DNA of 64,000 nt from Vibrio crassostreae (GCF_024347415.1 NZ_AP025476.1:1240001-1304000); one strand, 5' to 3'; counted from the stretch's first letter, positions 8,292 through 18,000 are shown. Translations and numbers: made by a program. The notes: a model not told the origin generated them from the sequence alone.

Positions 8292-9599
8292 GTGAGAGCG
8301 AACAAAGTAGCATTAACGATCAGTATGCTATTTGCTATCTCAGGTTGTCAAAGCACACCCTCAGAGCAGACAGACGCGAACCAAACCACAAACAACAATA
8401 ATGAATCTACAATAGAGGTCCGTTCATTTCAGTCTGTCCAAAGCGTTTACTCCGAATGGGAAGTTAAGCTTGAAGACCATGCTCAATTGTCTCTCTATGC
8501 TCCAGAGAATTACAATGAACTATTAGACGCATGGGATGATGCTGAAAGCATTTATGCGGACTTACTGAAAGACGAAACTCGGATAACCAAGAGCTACTCC
8601 ATTTTTTCGAGCCTGACTTACGCTGAAGCCTTTGATGAAAAAATAGCGTTGATCAAATCAAATTATGACTCGATCTTAGTGTTAAAGAAGAAGGCTGACC
8701 GAGTACTCGCTGATTCGATTGTCCAAATGGATTACCTGAAGTTTCTTGGCGCAGATACCATGTTTACCTCGAGCTACAAACGTTTGTATTCAGAATACAG
8801 CGAGTTGTTCGAATATGTGCTGGTCGATGAGCTTGAAGACGCTCAAGAAGCGCAGGTGGAATTTCTTAACAATGCTCGCTTACTAGAAGTTAAAGTGGCG
8901 CATAAGAAATACATCGAACCTTTGAAGAACGAATTAGAGTTCTTGGAAGATGAAGATTTTGATGATGTTGCTCCGCTGACCTTTGCTAAGGCAGCATCTC
9001 AAATTGCGTTGGCCGAAAGCCAAGTGAAAGCCAGCCCTCGTGAAAAGTCGATCATTGAAGATGCGGTTCACGCTGCAGAGTTTGAATTGAACCACGTGCG
9101 CAGTGTCGCTCATGAAGTCAAAGTGTTGGCGAGTGTAAAAGGCGACAAGTTCGAACAGTCGGTTTTGAATGCAGAGAACCAACTACTGAGTATTTCACAA
9201 ATCGTCAATGATGAAGATTACCGTGATGTTGGGTTACGTCAGCAATCTCAAAAGATTGTAGCGAGTATTAAAGCGTTAAAAAGCTCCGACATGACAGGGC
9301 TATTAAAGTCAGAGATTGAAACTTTGACTGAGCAATTGGCTAATCTGGAGTCTGAAAACCAGAAGCAAGCACAGCAATTGTCTGAAGCAACCAAGCATAG
9401 TGAGTTGCTCGGTGAGCAGATTACGAAGAGTGATGCTCATATAAAAAGCTTGGAAGAGTTGGTGGATAGCTTGAAAAGCTTAGGTGGTAAGGTCGCTAAT
9501 GAAAGCGATTCCGACCTTACACCGACTAATGTTGAATCTAACCTCGAAGATGCGGCGTTAGAAAAATCATCAGAAGAAGTGATTGAACCTTCGGTTTAG
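8292..9599 (+). CDS. Coiled-coil lipoprotein of unknown function
   Basis: A 435-aa predicted lipoprotein. The signal peptide ends in the lipobox ISGC (Cys19), followed by a Ser/Thr/Asn/Gln-rich linker (20-45). The body is acidic and almost entirely helical. The region from about 335 to 395 has strong heptads with SEIETLTEQLANLESENQ-type coiled coil; the tail after about 400 is acidic and probably disordered. There is no Lys or Arg at Asp-like +2 position (residue 20 is Gln), so outer-membrane sorting is likely. Start is GTG with AGGA 9 bases upstream; the nearby ATG at 8284 is out of frame. No family is recognised. Single gene with a terminator. Confidence 0.8.
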   Translation: MRANKVALTISMLFAISGCQSTPSEQTDANQTTNNNNESTIEVRSFQSVQSVYSEWEVKLEDHAQLSLYAPENYNELLDAWDDAESIYADLLKDETRITKSYSIFSSLTYAEAFDEKIALIKSNYDSILVLKKKADRVLADSIVQMDYLKFLGADTMFTSSYKRLYSEYSELFEYVLVDELEDAQEAQVEFLNNARLLEVKVAHKKYIEPLKNELEFLEDEDFDDVAPLTFAKAASQIALAESQVKASPREKSIIEDAVHAAEFELNHVRSVAHEVKVLASVKGDKFEQSVLNAENQLLSISQIVNDEDYRDVGLRQQSQKIVASIKALKSSDMTGLLKSEIETLTEQLANLESENQKQAQQLSEATKHSELLGEQITKSDAHIKSLEELVDSLKSLGGKVANESDSDLTPTNVESNLEDAALEKSSEEVIEPSV

Positions 9600-9630
9600 C
9601 ATCACTAATGTCTTTATTTGTGACTGACTT

Positions 9631-9654
9631 AAAAGCGCCTCTAGGCGCTTTTTT
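9631..9654 (+). terminator. Terminator after the coiled-coil lipoprotein
   Basis: Stem AAAAGCGCC/GGCGCTTTT with a TCTA loop and T run, 31 bases after the stop. Confidence 0.92.
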
Positions 9655-9662
9655 ACGTTCTG

Positions 9663-9676
9663 TTGATCTATGTCAA
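9663..9676. promoter_or_regulatory. FNR-like site upstream of focA
   Basis: TTGATCTATGTCAA matches the FNR consensus TTGAT-N4-ATCAA at 9 of 10 defined positions. It lies 286 bases upstream of the focA ATG, in a 362-base gene-free stretch where I see no other gene. Anaerobic activation by FNR would fit a formate channel. The distance implies a long leader or an additional promoter. Confidence 0.55.
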
Positions 9677-9961
9677 AATCTGAAAAGAAAAGCTCTCAAA
9701 ACACGGATATAGTGTACACCATTCTTATGGTTTTAACGTAACTTGTTGATATTTATAGATGTGTTGTTTTTATCGTTGGTAGGTTTTCATTCATCAGAGT
9801 TTTCTTTTTACTACTAAAGTCGTAAGAAATTTCAATATCATTGAAGGTTTGGCGTTTTCTTAGTTGTTGAAGGAAATTCGAGCTTAAAATAGCTCTTGAA
9901 TTCAGAAATGAAAGAGAGGATTATCGCGCTCCCGACGACATGTTTCAAAATGTAAATCATC

Positions 9962-10804
9962 ATGAATCTAAACCAATTTGACTCATTATTACCGCCACAA
10001 ATGGCTGAGCGCGCTGCAGATATTGGCGTAGGTAAAGCAACTAAAGATCCAATCAAATCTTTTCTCCTAGCGATTTCAGCTGGCATCCATATCGGTATTG
10101 CGTTTGTGTTCTACACCATCGTAACAACCGGTGCTGGTGATTTGCCTTGGGGTATTACTCGCCTATTAGGTGGCCTTGCATTTAGCTTGGGCTTAATTCT
10201 CGTTGTTGTTACCGGTGGTGAGTTATTTACCAGTTCGGTGCTTACTCTGGTTGCTCGCGCAAGTGGCAAAATTACTTGGCGCACGCTCGTCAAGAACTGG
10301 GCTACGGTTTATGTAGGTAACTTGATTGGCGCATTGTTGCTGGTGGCATGTATGCTTCTGACCAAACAGTACATGTTTGACCATGGCCAGGTTGGTTTAA
10401 ATGCAATGGCGATTTCCCAACACAAGATGCACCATGATTTTATCCAAGCTATCGCGCTTGGTATAATGTGTAATGTATTGGTTTGTATCGCGGTATGGAT
10501 GACGTTTAGTGGACGTACACTTACCGACAAAATCGCGGTAATGATTTTACCTGTTGCGATGTTCGTATCAGCTGGTTTCGAGCACTGTATTGCGAATATG
10601 TTCCAAGTCCCTTTAGCTATCGGCATTAAAACATTTGCTCCTGCTGAATTCTGGACAATGACAGGCGCTAACCCAGCGGACTATGTTGATCTGAACATGG
10701 TGGACTTTTTGATGAACAACTTGCTGCCCGTTACTATCGGTAACATCATTGGCGGTGGTATCTTTGTCGGCATGTGGTATTGGTTGATCTACCTGCGTGA
10801 CTAA
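9962..10804 (+). CDS. focA: Formate/nitrite channel FocA
   Basis: A 280-aa inner-membrane protein of the FNT family, which forms pentamers that pass formate (or nitrite). Six hydrophobic segments are visible, with family signatures GIAFVFYTIVTTGAGDLPWGITRLLGGLAFSLG near the N-terminus and GNLIGALLL / CNVLVCIAVWM in the middle. The region SAGFEHCIANMF holds the conserved channel His (E-H-C-I-A-N). Length is typical of FocA. There is no pflB directly downstream, unlike the E. coli focA-pflB operon; a terminator follows at 10902. Nitrite transport cannot be excluded. Confidence 0.88.
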   Translation: MNLNQFDSLLPPQMAERAADIGVGKATKDPIKSFLLAISAGIHIGIAFVFYTIVTTGAGDLPWGITRLLGGLAFSLGLILVVVTGGELFTSSVLTLVARASGKITWRTLVKNWATVYVGNLIGALLLVACMLLTKQYMFDHGQVGLNAMAISQHKMHHDFIQAIALGIMCNVLVCIAVWMTFSGRTLTDKIAVMILPVAMFVSAGFEHCIANMFQVPLAIGIKTFAPAEFWTMTGANPADYVDLNMVDFLMNNLLPVTIGNIIGGGIFVGMWYWLIYLRD

Positions 10805-10901
10805 TAAAGGTGGCTCTATCAACAAAAGTGGCGTACTTAACTCAGTTGACGAGATGCGCTAAAGCTCAGTGGAAACACTGAACTGACTTATGACATTTAC
10901 A

Positions 10902-10929
10902 AGACGGTCTGCATTGCAGGCCGTTTTTT
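10902..10929 (+). terminator. Terminator after focA
   Basis: Stem ACGGTCTGC/GCAGGCCGT (one G-U pair) followed by T6, about 100 bases downstream of the focA stop. Confidence 0.8.
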
Positions 10930-11086
10930 ATTTGTGGAAAACCTACTTCTTCACCCCTCTAATGATCATCTGAACACTCAACAGCGCTGCTCACCATATG
11001 TGTATATGTCTTTGAAAACACCGAAGGATCAACGGTAATGATCTTTTCTCGGGTGAAAGTGGACAAAAAAGGATCTATCTTGATTT

Positions 11087-11113
11087 GGTTATCCACAATT
11101 TCTGTGGATAACC
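11087..11113. promoter_or_regulatory. Inverted pair of perfect DnaA boxes
   Basis: GGTTATCCACA-ATTTC-TGTGGATAACC is an 11-bp perfect inverted repeat that contains the consensus DnaA box TTATCCACA on each strand (11089-11097 and complement of 11103-11111). Several GATC sites lie within 70 bases upstream. No U run follows on either strand, so it is not a standard terminator. It sits in the 354-base gap between convergent focA and the fetB-like gene, where I see no other gene. Confidence 0.6.
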
Positions 11114-11158
11114 TGTCTCAAATTCAGTGAGTAACCAGATCTAAAGGGAGTGGGGAGG

Positions 11159-11953
11159 TTATTTTGAAGGTTGTATTTGAGCGAGGACTCGACCTTCTTT
11201 GGTCAGGGAAGTCTTCAATGAGAGGTGAAGCGCAAGCGCCAAAGAGCAACTCATCATCACGAAAATCGCCAGCATGATCATCAGTTGATACTTAATCGCG
11301 ATCATCGGTGACGCCCCCCCAAGAATTTGTCCTGTCATCATTCCTGGCAGCGTTACTAAGCCTGTGGTTGCCATAGAGGCCATGATAGGGGACATCGCTT
11401 TCTGTATTGCATTGCGTACAAACGGTGCTGCAGCGTAGGAGGGAGACGCGCCTAACGCGATTGCTGCTTCATATTCTGATTTCTGTGTTTCAAAAGCACC
11501 AAACAGGTTCTGCAATGCCACTATATTACTGCTTAAGCTATTACCCAATAACATTCCTGCGATCGGGATAAGGTACTGCGCGTTAAAAAGCGGTGTCGGT
11601 TTAATGATGAAAAAGCAGATAAACAAGACGATGGGTACACAGGTTACGGCAAGGCTTACGGCAACAGGCGCTAATAATAGCTGTCTCGGTAGCCTAGACT
11701 TCTCAACAATCGAGCTCGCACCGACAATTATCATGGCAAATAACCACAACAAATTGACCCACAAACTATTCAAAGTAAATAAATATTCTAGGTAAAGACC
11801 CACAAGAAACAGCTGAATAACCATGCGAATGATGCTAATAGAGGCTTCTTTTCCAAGGCCGAGTTTCAGCTTGTGGTTGATGGCAATGGGCAGAAAGAGA
11901 AGTGAACCGAAGAGCAACAACTGCCACCAAGATATATCAATAACGTCTTGCAT
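11159..11953 (-). CDS. FetB/YbbM-type iron-export ABC permease
   Basis: A 264-aa integral membrane protein of the UPF0014 family, the permease that with the ATPase FetA (YbbL) exports iron and protects against oxidative stress in E. coli. About seven hydrophobic segments are visible. Family blocks include IIRMVIQLFLVGLYLEYLF, IAGMLLGNSLSSNIVAL and TTGLVTLPGMMTGQILGGASP. The ATG at 11953 has AAGGAAG 5 bases upstream and gives MQDVIDISWWQLLLFG; a longer frame from 12007 lacks this. No ATPase gene is adjacent, so its partner must be encoded elsewhere or replaced. Confidence 0.85.
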   Translation of the reverse strand: MQDVIDISWWQLLLFGSLLFLPIAINHKLKLGLGKEASISIIRMVIQLFLVGLYLEYLFTLNSLWVNLLWLFAMIIVGASSIVEKSRLPRQLLLAPVAVSLAVTCVPIVLFICFFIIKPTPLFNAQYLIPIAGMLLGNSLSSNIVALQNLFGAFETQKSEYEAAIALGASPSYAAAPFVRNAIQKAMSPIMASMATTGLVTLPGMMTGQILGGASPMIAIKYQLMIMLAIFVMMSCSLALALHLSLKTSLTKEGRVLAQIQPSK

Positions 11954-12093
11954 AGAGCTTCCTTTTAAGTAGGTCCCCATCATATCTGAAAGTGCCAAAT
12001 GATGCATTTCAGCTTCAAACCCGTCGATTCAAAAAGTGCTCAATTATTTAACAACCAAAGTACAAAATATTGGTTGTTTAAGGCATTTTTAGC

Positions 12094-12109
12094 TACTACT
12101 TAGTAGGTA
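12094..12109. promoter_or_regulatory. NarL/NarP-like 7-2-7 site between the fetB-like gene and torE
   Basis: TACTACT-TA-GTAGGTA arranges two heptamers, each matching the NarL/P consensus TACYYMT at 6 of 7 positions, as an inverted 7-2-7 pair. It lies about 280 bases upstream of torE and 140 upstream of the divergent permease start. The 437-base gap otherwise holds only AT-rich sequence and a 5-3-5 inverted repeat CCCAT-AGA-ATGGG at 12341-12353. Confidence 0.35.
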
Positions 12110-12390
12110 AAACGTTAAAATTGGTTACAATAAGGTTGCGTGAGTGTTGGAATTTAACATTTGTGAAATATACTTAATTCTTCACATTTGTTAATACTTT
12201 TTAATAACTTTGTTTAACTAAAAACAACTTTGGATGAGCTCAAAAAAGTATTGATTAGCAAGGGTTATAACAGGAGATTTGATTGAACCCTACTTTGAGT
12301 ATGGTCTAAAATTTGTTGTTAGATACTTAAGAACTTTAGCCCCATAGAATGGGTTACTCGAAATTACTAAATACAAAATAGGCAAAATGT

Positions 12391-12573
12391 ATGAGTGATG
12401 TTAATAAAATTGAAACTGGCGAAAAACGCTCGTTGGAGTGGAAGTCTTTCCTCTTCATCGCGGTGGTTCTCTTTCCAATATTAAGTGTGGCTTTTGTAGG
12501 CGGCTACGGCTTCCTAGTTTGGGCACTGCAAGTGTTTGTATTCGGACCTCCAGGTGCTCACGGCGGCATGTAA
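12391..12573 (+). CDS. torE: TorE/NapE-type small membrane protein
   Basis: A 60-aa single-span membrane protein at the head of the TMAO reductase operon. The charged N-terminus (MSDVNKIETGEKRSLEWK) is followed by one long hydrophobic helix (SFLFIAVVLFPILSVAFVGGYGFLVWALQ) and a short GPPGAHGGM tail. TorE and NapE proteins share this layout and are encoded with NapC/TorC-type cytochromes; their exact role is unknown. torC starts 50 bases downstream. Confidence 0.85.
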   Translation: MSDVNKIETGEKRSLEWKSFLFIAVVLFPILSVAFVGGYGFLVWALQVFVFGPPGAHGGM

Positions 12574-12623
12574 TGCCCTCTAGTAACAACATTTTTTAAA
12601 ATCAATATTTAAGAGAGCTAAAC

Positions 12624-13805
12624 ATGAAATCATTTTTAGTTAAATTATGGCGCACAATGACTCGCCCTGCGGTACACATCAGTCTTGGTGTACTAACTAT
12701 GGGTGGCTTTATCGCCGGTGTTATTTTCTGGGGCGGTTTTAACACAGCTCTAGAGCACACAAATACAGAAGAATTCTGTGTAAGCTGTCACACCATGCGT
12801 GACAACGTATACGTAGAACTACAAGAAACGGTTCACTGGAAAAACACTTCTGGTGTACGCGCGACTTGTCCTGACTGTCACGTTCCACATGAATGGACAG
12901 CAAAAATCGCTCGTAAGATGCAAGCATCTAAAGAAGTATTCGCTCAAGTATTTGGTGACCTAGATACACCTGAGAAATTCGAAGCTCGTCGTATCGAATT
13001 GGCTAAACATGAATGGGATCGTTTCTCTTCGAACAAATCTCTAGAGTGTAAAAACTGCCACAACTACGATTCAATGGATTTCGAAAACATGCGCCCAACA
13101 GCGCGTATCCAGATGAAAAACGCGGCAGAGCGTGATCAAAGCTGTGTTGACTGCCACAAAGGTATTGCTCACAACCTTCCATTAGATATGGCATCAGCAA
13201 GCGGTATTGTTGGCGAGCTAGAAAATGTAGCAAGCAGCACATCTTACGCAAATGGTTCAGACGTAATCTCTATTCGTCACCTACCAATGTATACGGATGA
13301 GACAGCAACAGTTGAAGCGGGTCTATTAAGCCCTGCAAGTAAAGTTGCAGTGATCGACGAAAAAGGCGACATGATTAAGATTCAAATCGACGGTTGGCGT
13401 AAAGCGAAAGGCTTCGGACGTGTAATCCAAGAAGACTTCGGTATGAACATCTCGACTGCAATCTTGACGAAAGAAGTATCTCAAAGTGACGTAATCACTG
13501 TTGGTGAGAAGAAAGAAGATGAGCTAACTGGTCTTCCTTGGGAAGAAGTTAACCTAGCACTTTGGATGAAGAAAGAGTCTATGGTTGATAACTTCGATCC
13601 AATCTGGAACGCAGCGGGTCAAGCGTACCAATCTAACTGTTCAACGTGTCACTCACAGCCAGATGAAGCTCACTTCAGCGCTAACGGTTGGGTAGGCATG
13701 CTAGATGGTATGATTGCGTTCGTTAACTTCGATACAGATACAGAAGCACTTGTTCTTAAGTATCTACAGAAGCACTCATCAGATTTTTCTGAAGGCCATC
13801 ACTAA
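12624..13805 (+). CDS. torC: TorC pentaheme c-type cytochrome
   Basis: A 393-aa membrane-anchored periplasmic cytochrome of the NapC/NirT family that passes electrons from menaquinol to TorA. After one N-terminal anchor helix (about 17-38) come five CxxCH heme sites: CVSCH, CPDCH, CKNCH and CVDCH in the NapC-like domain, then CSTCH in the C-terminal TorC-specific domain (about residue 340). This is the standard count for TorC. The middle of operon torECA, with 24 bases to torA. Confidence 0.95.
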   Translation: MKSFLVKLWRTMTRPAVHISLGVLTMGGFIAGVIFWGGFNTALEHTNTEEFCVSCHTMRDNVYVELQETVHWKNTSGVRATCPDCHVPHEWTAKIARKMQASKEVFAQVFGDLDTPEKFEARRIELAKHEWDRFSSNKSLECKNCHNYDSMDFENMRPTARIQMKNAAERDQSCVDCHKGIAHNLPLDMASASGIVGELENVASSTSYANGSDVISIRHLPMYTDETATVEAGLLSPASKVAVIDEKGDMIKIQIDGWRKAKGFGRVIQEDFGMNISTAILTKEVSQSDVITVGEKKEDELTGLPWEEVNLALWMKKESMVDNFDPIWNAAGQAYQSNCSTCHSQPDEAHFSANGWVGMLDGMIAFVNFDTDTEALVLKYLQKHSSDFSEGHH

Positions 13806-13829
13806 TAAGACGTCAATTGGAGTAACACA

Positions 13830-16292
13830 ATGGCAATTACAAGAAGAAGTTTTCTGAAAGGTGTCGCTACTACAAGTGCGGCATCGGTTATCGGTCCAAG
13901 CTTATTGGCGTCGGCATCAGCGTCTGCTGCAGAAACAGACGGCGCGTGGAAAGTCTCTGGTTCTCACTGGGGTGCATTCCGAGCTCGTGTTTATGCGGGT
14001 AAAGTACAAGAAATTAAACCTCTAGAAATCGATCAACACCCAACTGAGATGTTGAAAGGTATTAAAGGTATTATCTACAGCCCATCACGTGTGCGTTACC
14101 CAATGGTTCGCCTAGATTGGTTGAAGAAGCATAAATACAGCGCAGATACGCGTGGTAACAACCGCTTTATTCGTGTGACTTGGGATGAGGCACTAGACCT
14201 TGTTTACCGTGAACTAGAGCGCGTACAGAAAGATTACGGTCCATGGGCGCTTCACACCGGTCAAACTGGTTGGAGACAAACTGGTCAGTTCCACAGCTGT
14301 ACTAACCACATGCAACGTGCAATGGCACTTCACGGTTACTCTGTGAAGAAAATCGGTGACTACTCAACAGGTGCTGGTCAAACGATCATGCCTTACGTGC
14401 TAGGTTCGACTGAAGTTTACGCACAAGGTACATCTTGGGAACTTATCTTAGAAAACAGTGACAACATTGTTCTTTGGGGTAACGATCCAGTGAAAAACCT
14501 GCAAGTAGGTTGGACATGTGAGACGCACGAGTCGTTCGCATACCTAGAACAGCTGAAAGAAAAAGTTGCTAAGAAAGAGATCAACGTTGTTTCTGTTGAC
14601 CCTGTTAAAAACAAAACAGGCCGTTACCTAGAAAACGAGCAAATGTACATCAACCCACAAACTGATGTGGCGTTCATGCTGGGTGTTGCTCACGTTCTTT
14701 ACAACGAAGACCTTTACGACAAGAAGTTCATCGAAACTTACTGTCTAGGTTTTGAAGACTTCATCAAGTACGTTCAAGGTGAAACGAAAGATAAAGTTGA
14801 GAAGACACCAGAATGGGCTGCAGAAATCTGTGGTGCAAGCGCGGACTCTATCCGTGAATTCGCTAAGATGCTGGTTAACGGTCGCACACAGATTCTTGTG
14901 GGTTGGAGTATCCAACGTCAAGAGCACGGTGAACAGCCTTACTGGATGTGTGCAGTTATCGCAGCAATGGTTGGCCAAATTGGTCTACCTGGCGGTGGTA
15001 TCTCTTACGGTCACCACTACTCAGGTATCGGTGTATCTTCAACTGGCTTCGCTGCTCCGGGTTCTTTCCCGCTGAACATCGACCAAGGTCAATCGCCTAA
15101 GCACACTAACGCTGATTACAACGGTTACAGCCGCGTAATCCCTGTTGCTCGTTGGGTAGATAGCCTGCTAGAGCCAGGTAAGAAGATCAAAGCGAACGGT
15201 TCAACGGTAACACTACCTGATATCAAAATGATGGTATTCAGTGGTAACAACCCGTGGCACCACCACCAAGATCGCAACAAGATGCGTAAAGCATTCAAGA
15301 GCCTACAAACTGTAGTAGCTGTTGATTTCGCTTGGACTGCAACTTGTCGTCACTCTGATATCGTGCTTCCAGCATGTACTCAGTGGGAGCGTAACGATAT
15401 CGATGGTTACGGTGCATACTCTGGCCGTGGTTTGATCGCGATGCACAAACTAGTTGATCCTCTGTTCCAGTCTAAGACTGACTTCGAGATCATGTCTAGC
15501 CTAACTAAGCGTTGGGGTCGTTACGACGATTACACGCGTGGTATGGACGAAATGCAGTGGGTTAAATCTCTGTACGACGAATGTCGCGCTTCAAACGAAG
15601 GCAGCTTCGAAATGCCTGAGTTTGCTGAGTTCTGGGAAAAAGGTTTCTTAGACTTCGGTAAAGGTAAGCCATGGACTCGTCACGCTTCATTCCGTGAAGA
15701 CCCAGAGATCAATGCTCTAGGTACACCTTCTGGTTTCATCGAAATCACAAGCCGTACTGTAGGCAACATGGGTTACGAGCACTGTCAAGAACACCCAATG
15801 TGGTTCGAGAAATCTGAACGTTCACACGGTGGTCCAGGTTCTGACAAACACCCGTACTGGCTACAATCTTGTCACCCAGACAAGCGTCTTCACTCTCAGA
15901 TGTGTGAATCTGAAGAGTGGCGTGCGACTTACGCGGTACAAGGTCGTGAGCCAATCTACATCAACCCAGTAGATGCTAAGAAGAAAGGCATCAAAGATGG
16001 CGACGTAGTACGTGTGTTCAACGACCGTGGTCAACTACTAGCGGGTGCTGTTCTAATGGATAGTTATGCTCCTGGTGTTGTTCGTATCGAAGAAGGTGCT
16101 TGGTACGGTCCGATTAACGAGAAAGTGGGCGCGCTAGATACATACGGCGATCCAAACACACTGACTCAAGATATCGGTACGTCTGAACTTGCTCAAGCAA
16201 CGTCAGCAAACACATGTTTGGTAGACTTCGAGAAGTTCCAAGGCAAACTGCCTCCAGTAACTTCATTCGGTGGTCCAATCGAAGTTTCTTAA
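13830..16292 (+). CDS. torA: Trimethylamine-N-oxide reductase TorA
   Basis: An 820-aa periplasmic molybdoenzyme of the DMSO reductase family that reduces TMAO to trimethylamine. The N-terminus ITRRSFLKG is a twin-arginine signal, with cleavage expected after ASASA (about residue 33). The molybdenum ligand Ser lies in [17 protein letters not shown], and W-rich segments ([18 protein letters not shown]) fit the active-site funnel. There is no N-terminal Cys-rich cluster, as expected. It is the last gene of torECA and ends at a strong terminator. The chaperone gene torD and the torSTR regulators are not in the window. Confidence 0.95.
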   Translation: MAITRRSFLKGVATTSAASVIGPSLLASASASAAETDGAWKVSGSHWGAFRARVYAGKVQEIKPLEIDQHPTEMLKGIKGIIYSPSRVRYPMVRLDWLKKHKYSADTRGNNRFIRVTWDEALDLVYRELERVQKDYGPWALHTGQTGWRQTGQFHSCTNHMQRAMALHGYSVKKIGDYSTGAGQTIMPYVLGSTEVYAQGTSWELILENSDNIVLWGNDPVKNLQVGWTCETHESFAYLEQLKEKVAKKEINVVSVDPVKNKTGRYLENEQMYINPQTDVAFMLGVAHVLYNEDLYDKKFIETYCLGFEDFIKYVQGETKDKVEKTPEWAAEICGASADSIREFAKMLVNGRTQILVGWSIQRQEHGEQPYWMCAVIAAMVGQIGLPGGGISYGHHYSGIGVSSTGFAAPGSFPLNIDQGQSPKHTNADYNGYSRVIPVARWVDSLLEPGKKIKANGSTVTLPDIKMMVFSGNNPWHHHQDRNKMRKAFKSLQTVVAVDFAWTATCRHSDIVLPACTQWERNDIDGYGAYSGRGLIAMHKLVDPLFQSKTDFEIMSSLTKRWGRYDDYTRGMDEMQWVKSLYDECRASNEGSFEMPEFAEFWEKGFLDFGKGKPWTRHASFREDPEINALGTPSGFIEITSRTVGNMGYEHCQEHPMWFEKSERSHGGPGSDKHPYWLQSCHPDKRLHSQMCESEEWRATYAVQGREPIYINPVDAKKKGIKDGDVVRVFNDRGQLLAGAVLMDSYAPGVVRIEEGAWYGPINEKVGALDTYGDPNTLTQDIGTSELAQATSANTCLVDFEKFQGKLPPVTSFGGPIEVS

Positions 16293-16328
16293 GCATCTCG
16301 CTTAAAAGCTAAGATTAAAGCTTGAATT

Positions 16329-16363
16329 AAAGCCCCTGTAAGCATTTTTACAGGGGCTTTTTG
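16329..16363 (+). terminator. Terminator after torA
   Basis: A 13-bp stem AAAGCCCCTGTAA/TTACAGGGGCTTT (16329-16341 with 16348-16360) followed by T. Confidence 0.92.
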
Positions 16364-16523
16364 TATTTTAGATGTCTGTATTGCTGTTTTTAAATAAGCA
16401 TTGTACAGGGCCAATAGAGGGCGTTTTTGAGACAGGCTGTAACGCTGTTTGGAGCAGTTGTAGAAACAATGAAGTAGGAAGGGAATGTAAAAAGAACCTG
16501 TGGTAGGACTTAAGCAGACGGAA

Positions 16524-16553
16524 ACAAAAAGGCCGATACAAAGTACCGACCTT
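16524..16553 (-). terminator. Terminator of the metal exporter gene
   Basis: On the minus strand AAGGTCGGTAC/GTATCGGCCTT (two wobble pairs) is followed by six T; it lies about 32 bases past the exporter stop. Confidence 0.8.
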
Positions 16554-16584
16554 ACAGAAGCCTATGGAGTTAAGTCTGATCACG

Positions 16585-17799
16585 TTAGATCTCAAACATA
16601 AACCAATAGCCATAAGCACAGATTAAAGCGGGCACACTTGAATACAAGGTTGCGACCAGTGCTGCTTTCGGTGCCATCGCAATCGCAGGAAATAGTGCAT
16701 CACCATCATTTGAAATTGCGTTACCTACCTGAGCCGAAAGTGGTAGTGCGCCTGAAAGGTATAAGCTAGTGACCAATAATTGTGGTCCACAGCCCGGTAG
16801 CAAACCCATCAACACGCCAGCCAGGGGGAGCATGATGCCCCAGCTTGAGAATAGAGTCGCAAAATCGACATTTGCAATGACAGAGCCGAACTCAAAGAAA
16901 AGAAAGGCAACCACCACCCAAGCGGTAACAAAGTTTGTATCTTGAGCGGTCTTTTGCAGTGGATGAGAGCCCATACATTTTTCGTCCTCACTCACAGCTG
17001 ATTTGTAATCCTCAATTTCACGGGTCAGACCCCATAGAAACATTGAGCTAATCAGTAAGATTGTTCCCGCCCATTCCATCGACATTTCAGGCAACGCGAG
17101 CAACTTGTTAACATCGACTTGAAAAGAGCCAAGTAGAGCCACCGCAGCACCGGGAATAATCAGCACAGACCATAGGTAGCCTTGCAGGTTGATCGCTTTT
17201 TTAGAGACGGATTCTTTGTCTTGGGATTGAGATGAGCAACTGCGAACGGCTTCATTTTGCTCAGCCTGTTTTGGACGTAAGAAGTCATCGGCATGGAATA
17301 GGTTAATGATTCGACCTGACGCTGTACCCACAATCACGCCCATCGCCATCATAGCTAAACCGGTTTTAGGCTCACTTGCTATCAACAAGAAGGCAGCATC
17401 GCCCATGGTGGAGACAAGTACAGCAACAACCGCGCCGAACCCAAGTTTGCCGGATATAAACTGTGTAGTAACCACAATCGCACCACCACAACCGGGCAGT
17501 GCGCCCATCAAAGCGGCAAACACCACTTGGTTTGAACGAGACTGATGTACAAGCTTGTTGAATACATTGTCTTTGTTGATGTAAAGGCTTAACCCGTGGT
17601 AAATAGCCAAAGTTAAAGCAACGTAGCAAGACACTGCCCAGAAGGCATCTGACAGCGTGGTCACCGTCAGATCTCGTGTAGCCGGGGCTGCAACCAATGC
17701 TGCTAGTGAGATGGGTAAAAGCAGGCGCTTAAATGAGAGTGAAAACTGAGTTGTTTTCGCAGCGCTGCTGCTTGGCAAAAAAGAGATTAGTCGATCCAT
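16585..17799 (-). CDS. Ten-TM heavy-metal (putative manganese) exporter, ArsP_2-like
   Basis: A 404-aa integral membrane protein with about ten hydrophobic segments. It is an internal duplication: GALPGCGGAIVVTTQFISG at about residues 98-116 is mirrored by GLLPGCGPQLLVTSLYLSG at about 332-350, each followed by a conserved D (MGDAAF, NDGDALF) and a basic Pro-Lys segment. The central cytoplasmic linker is charged. This pattern fits the putative 10TM heavy-metal exporter family, often labelled putative manganese transporter in Vibrio; transport has not to my knowledge been shown. It is divergent from the manganese-dependent ppaC, with a perfect Fur-type palindrome 44 bases upstream. Confidence 0.8.
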   Translation of the reverse strand: MDRLISFLPSSSAAKTTQFSLSFKRLLLPISLAALVAAPATRDLTVTTLSDAFWAVSCYVALTLAIYHGLSLYINKDNVFNKLVHQSRSNQVVFAALMGALPGCGGAIVVTTQFISGKLGFGAVVAVLVSTMGDAAFLLIASEPKTGLAMMAMGVIVGTASGRIINLFHADDFLRPKQAEQNEAVRSCSSQSQDKESVSKKAINLQGYLWSVLIIPGAAVALLGSFQVDVNKLLALPEMSMEWAGTILLISSMFLWGLTREIEDYKSAVSEDEKCMGSHPLQKTAQDTNFVTAWVVVAFLFFEFGSVIANVDFATLFSSWGIMLPLAGVLMGLLPGCGPQLLVTSLYLSGALPLSAQVGNAISNDGDALFPAIAMAPKAALVATLYSSVPALICAYGYWFMFEI

Positions 17800-17842
17800 A
17801 GGTGTTACTCAACAATAGTGGCTTAAGATAAATATATACGAA

Positions 17843-17857
17843 TGATAATAATTATCA
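17843..17857. promoter_or_regulatory. Perfect Fur/Mur-type 7-1-7 box
   Basis: TGATAAT-A-ATTATCA is a perfect match to the 7-1-7 Fur motif (tGATAATnATTATCa). It lies 44 bases upstream of the metal exporter start and 144 upstream of ppaC, so it most likely controls the exporter. Fur-family proteins that sense manganese (Mur) use closely related sites. Confidence 0.7.
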
Positions 17858-18000
17858 ATTGCATTTGTTGTTTTTTTATCTATTGTTATTATTGGCTAAA
17901 CCTACGAAACATGACCAATCTAAAAAAATGAGGTAAAGTATGGCTAATAAAGAGAGGCTCTAAAGGTAGAGTCATAATTGTTAGTGTAATAGGAAGAAAC

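Noticed and set aside
11087..11113. DnaA-box palindrome as a rho-independent terminator
   Set aside because: No U run follows on either strand, and focA already has a terminator at 10902.
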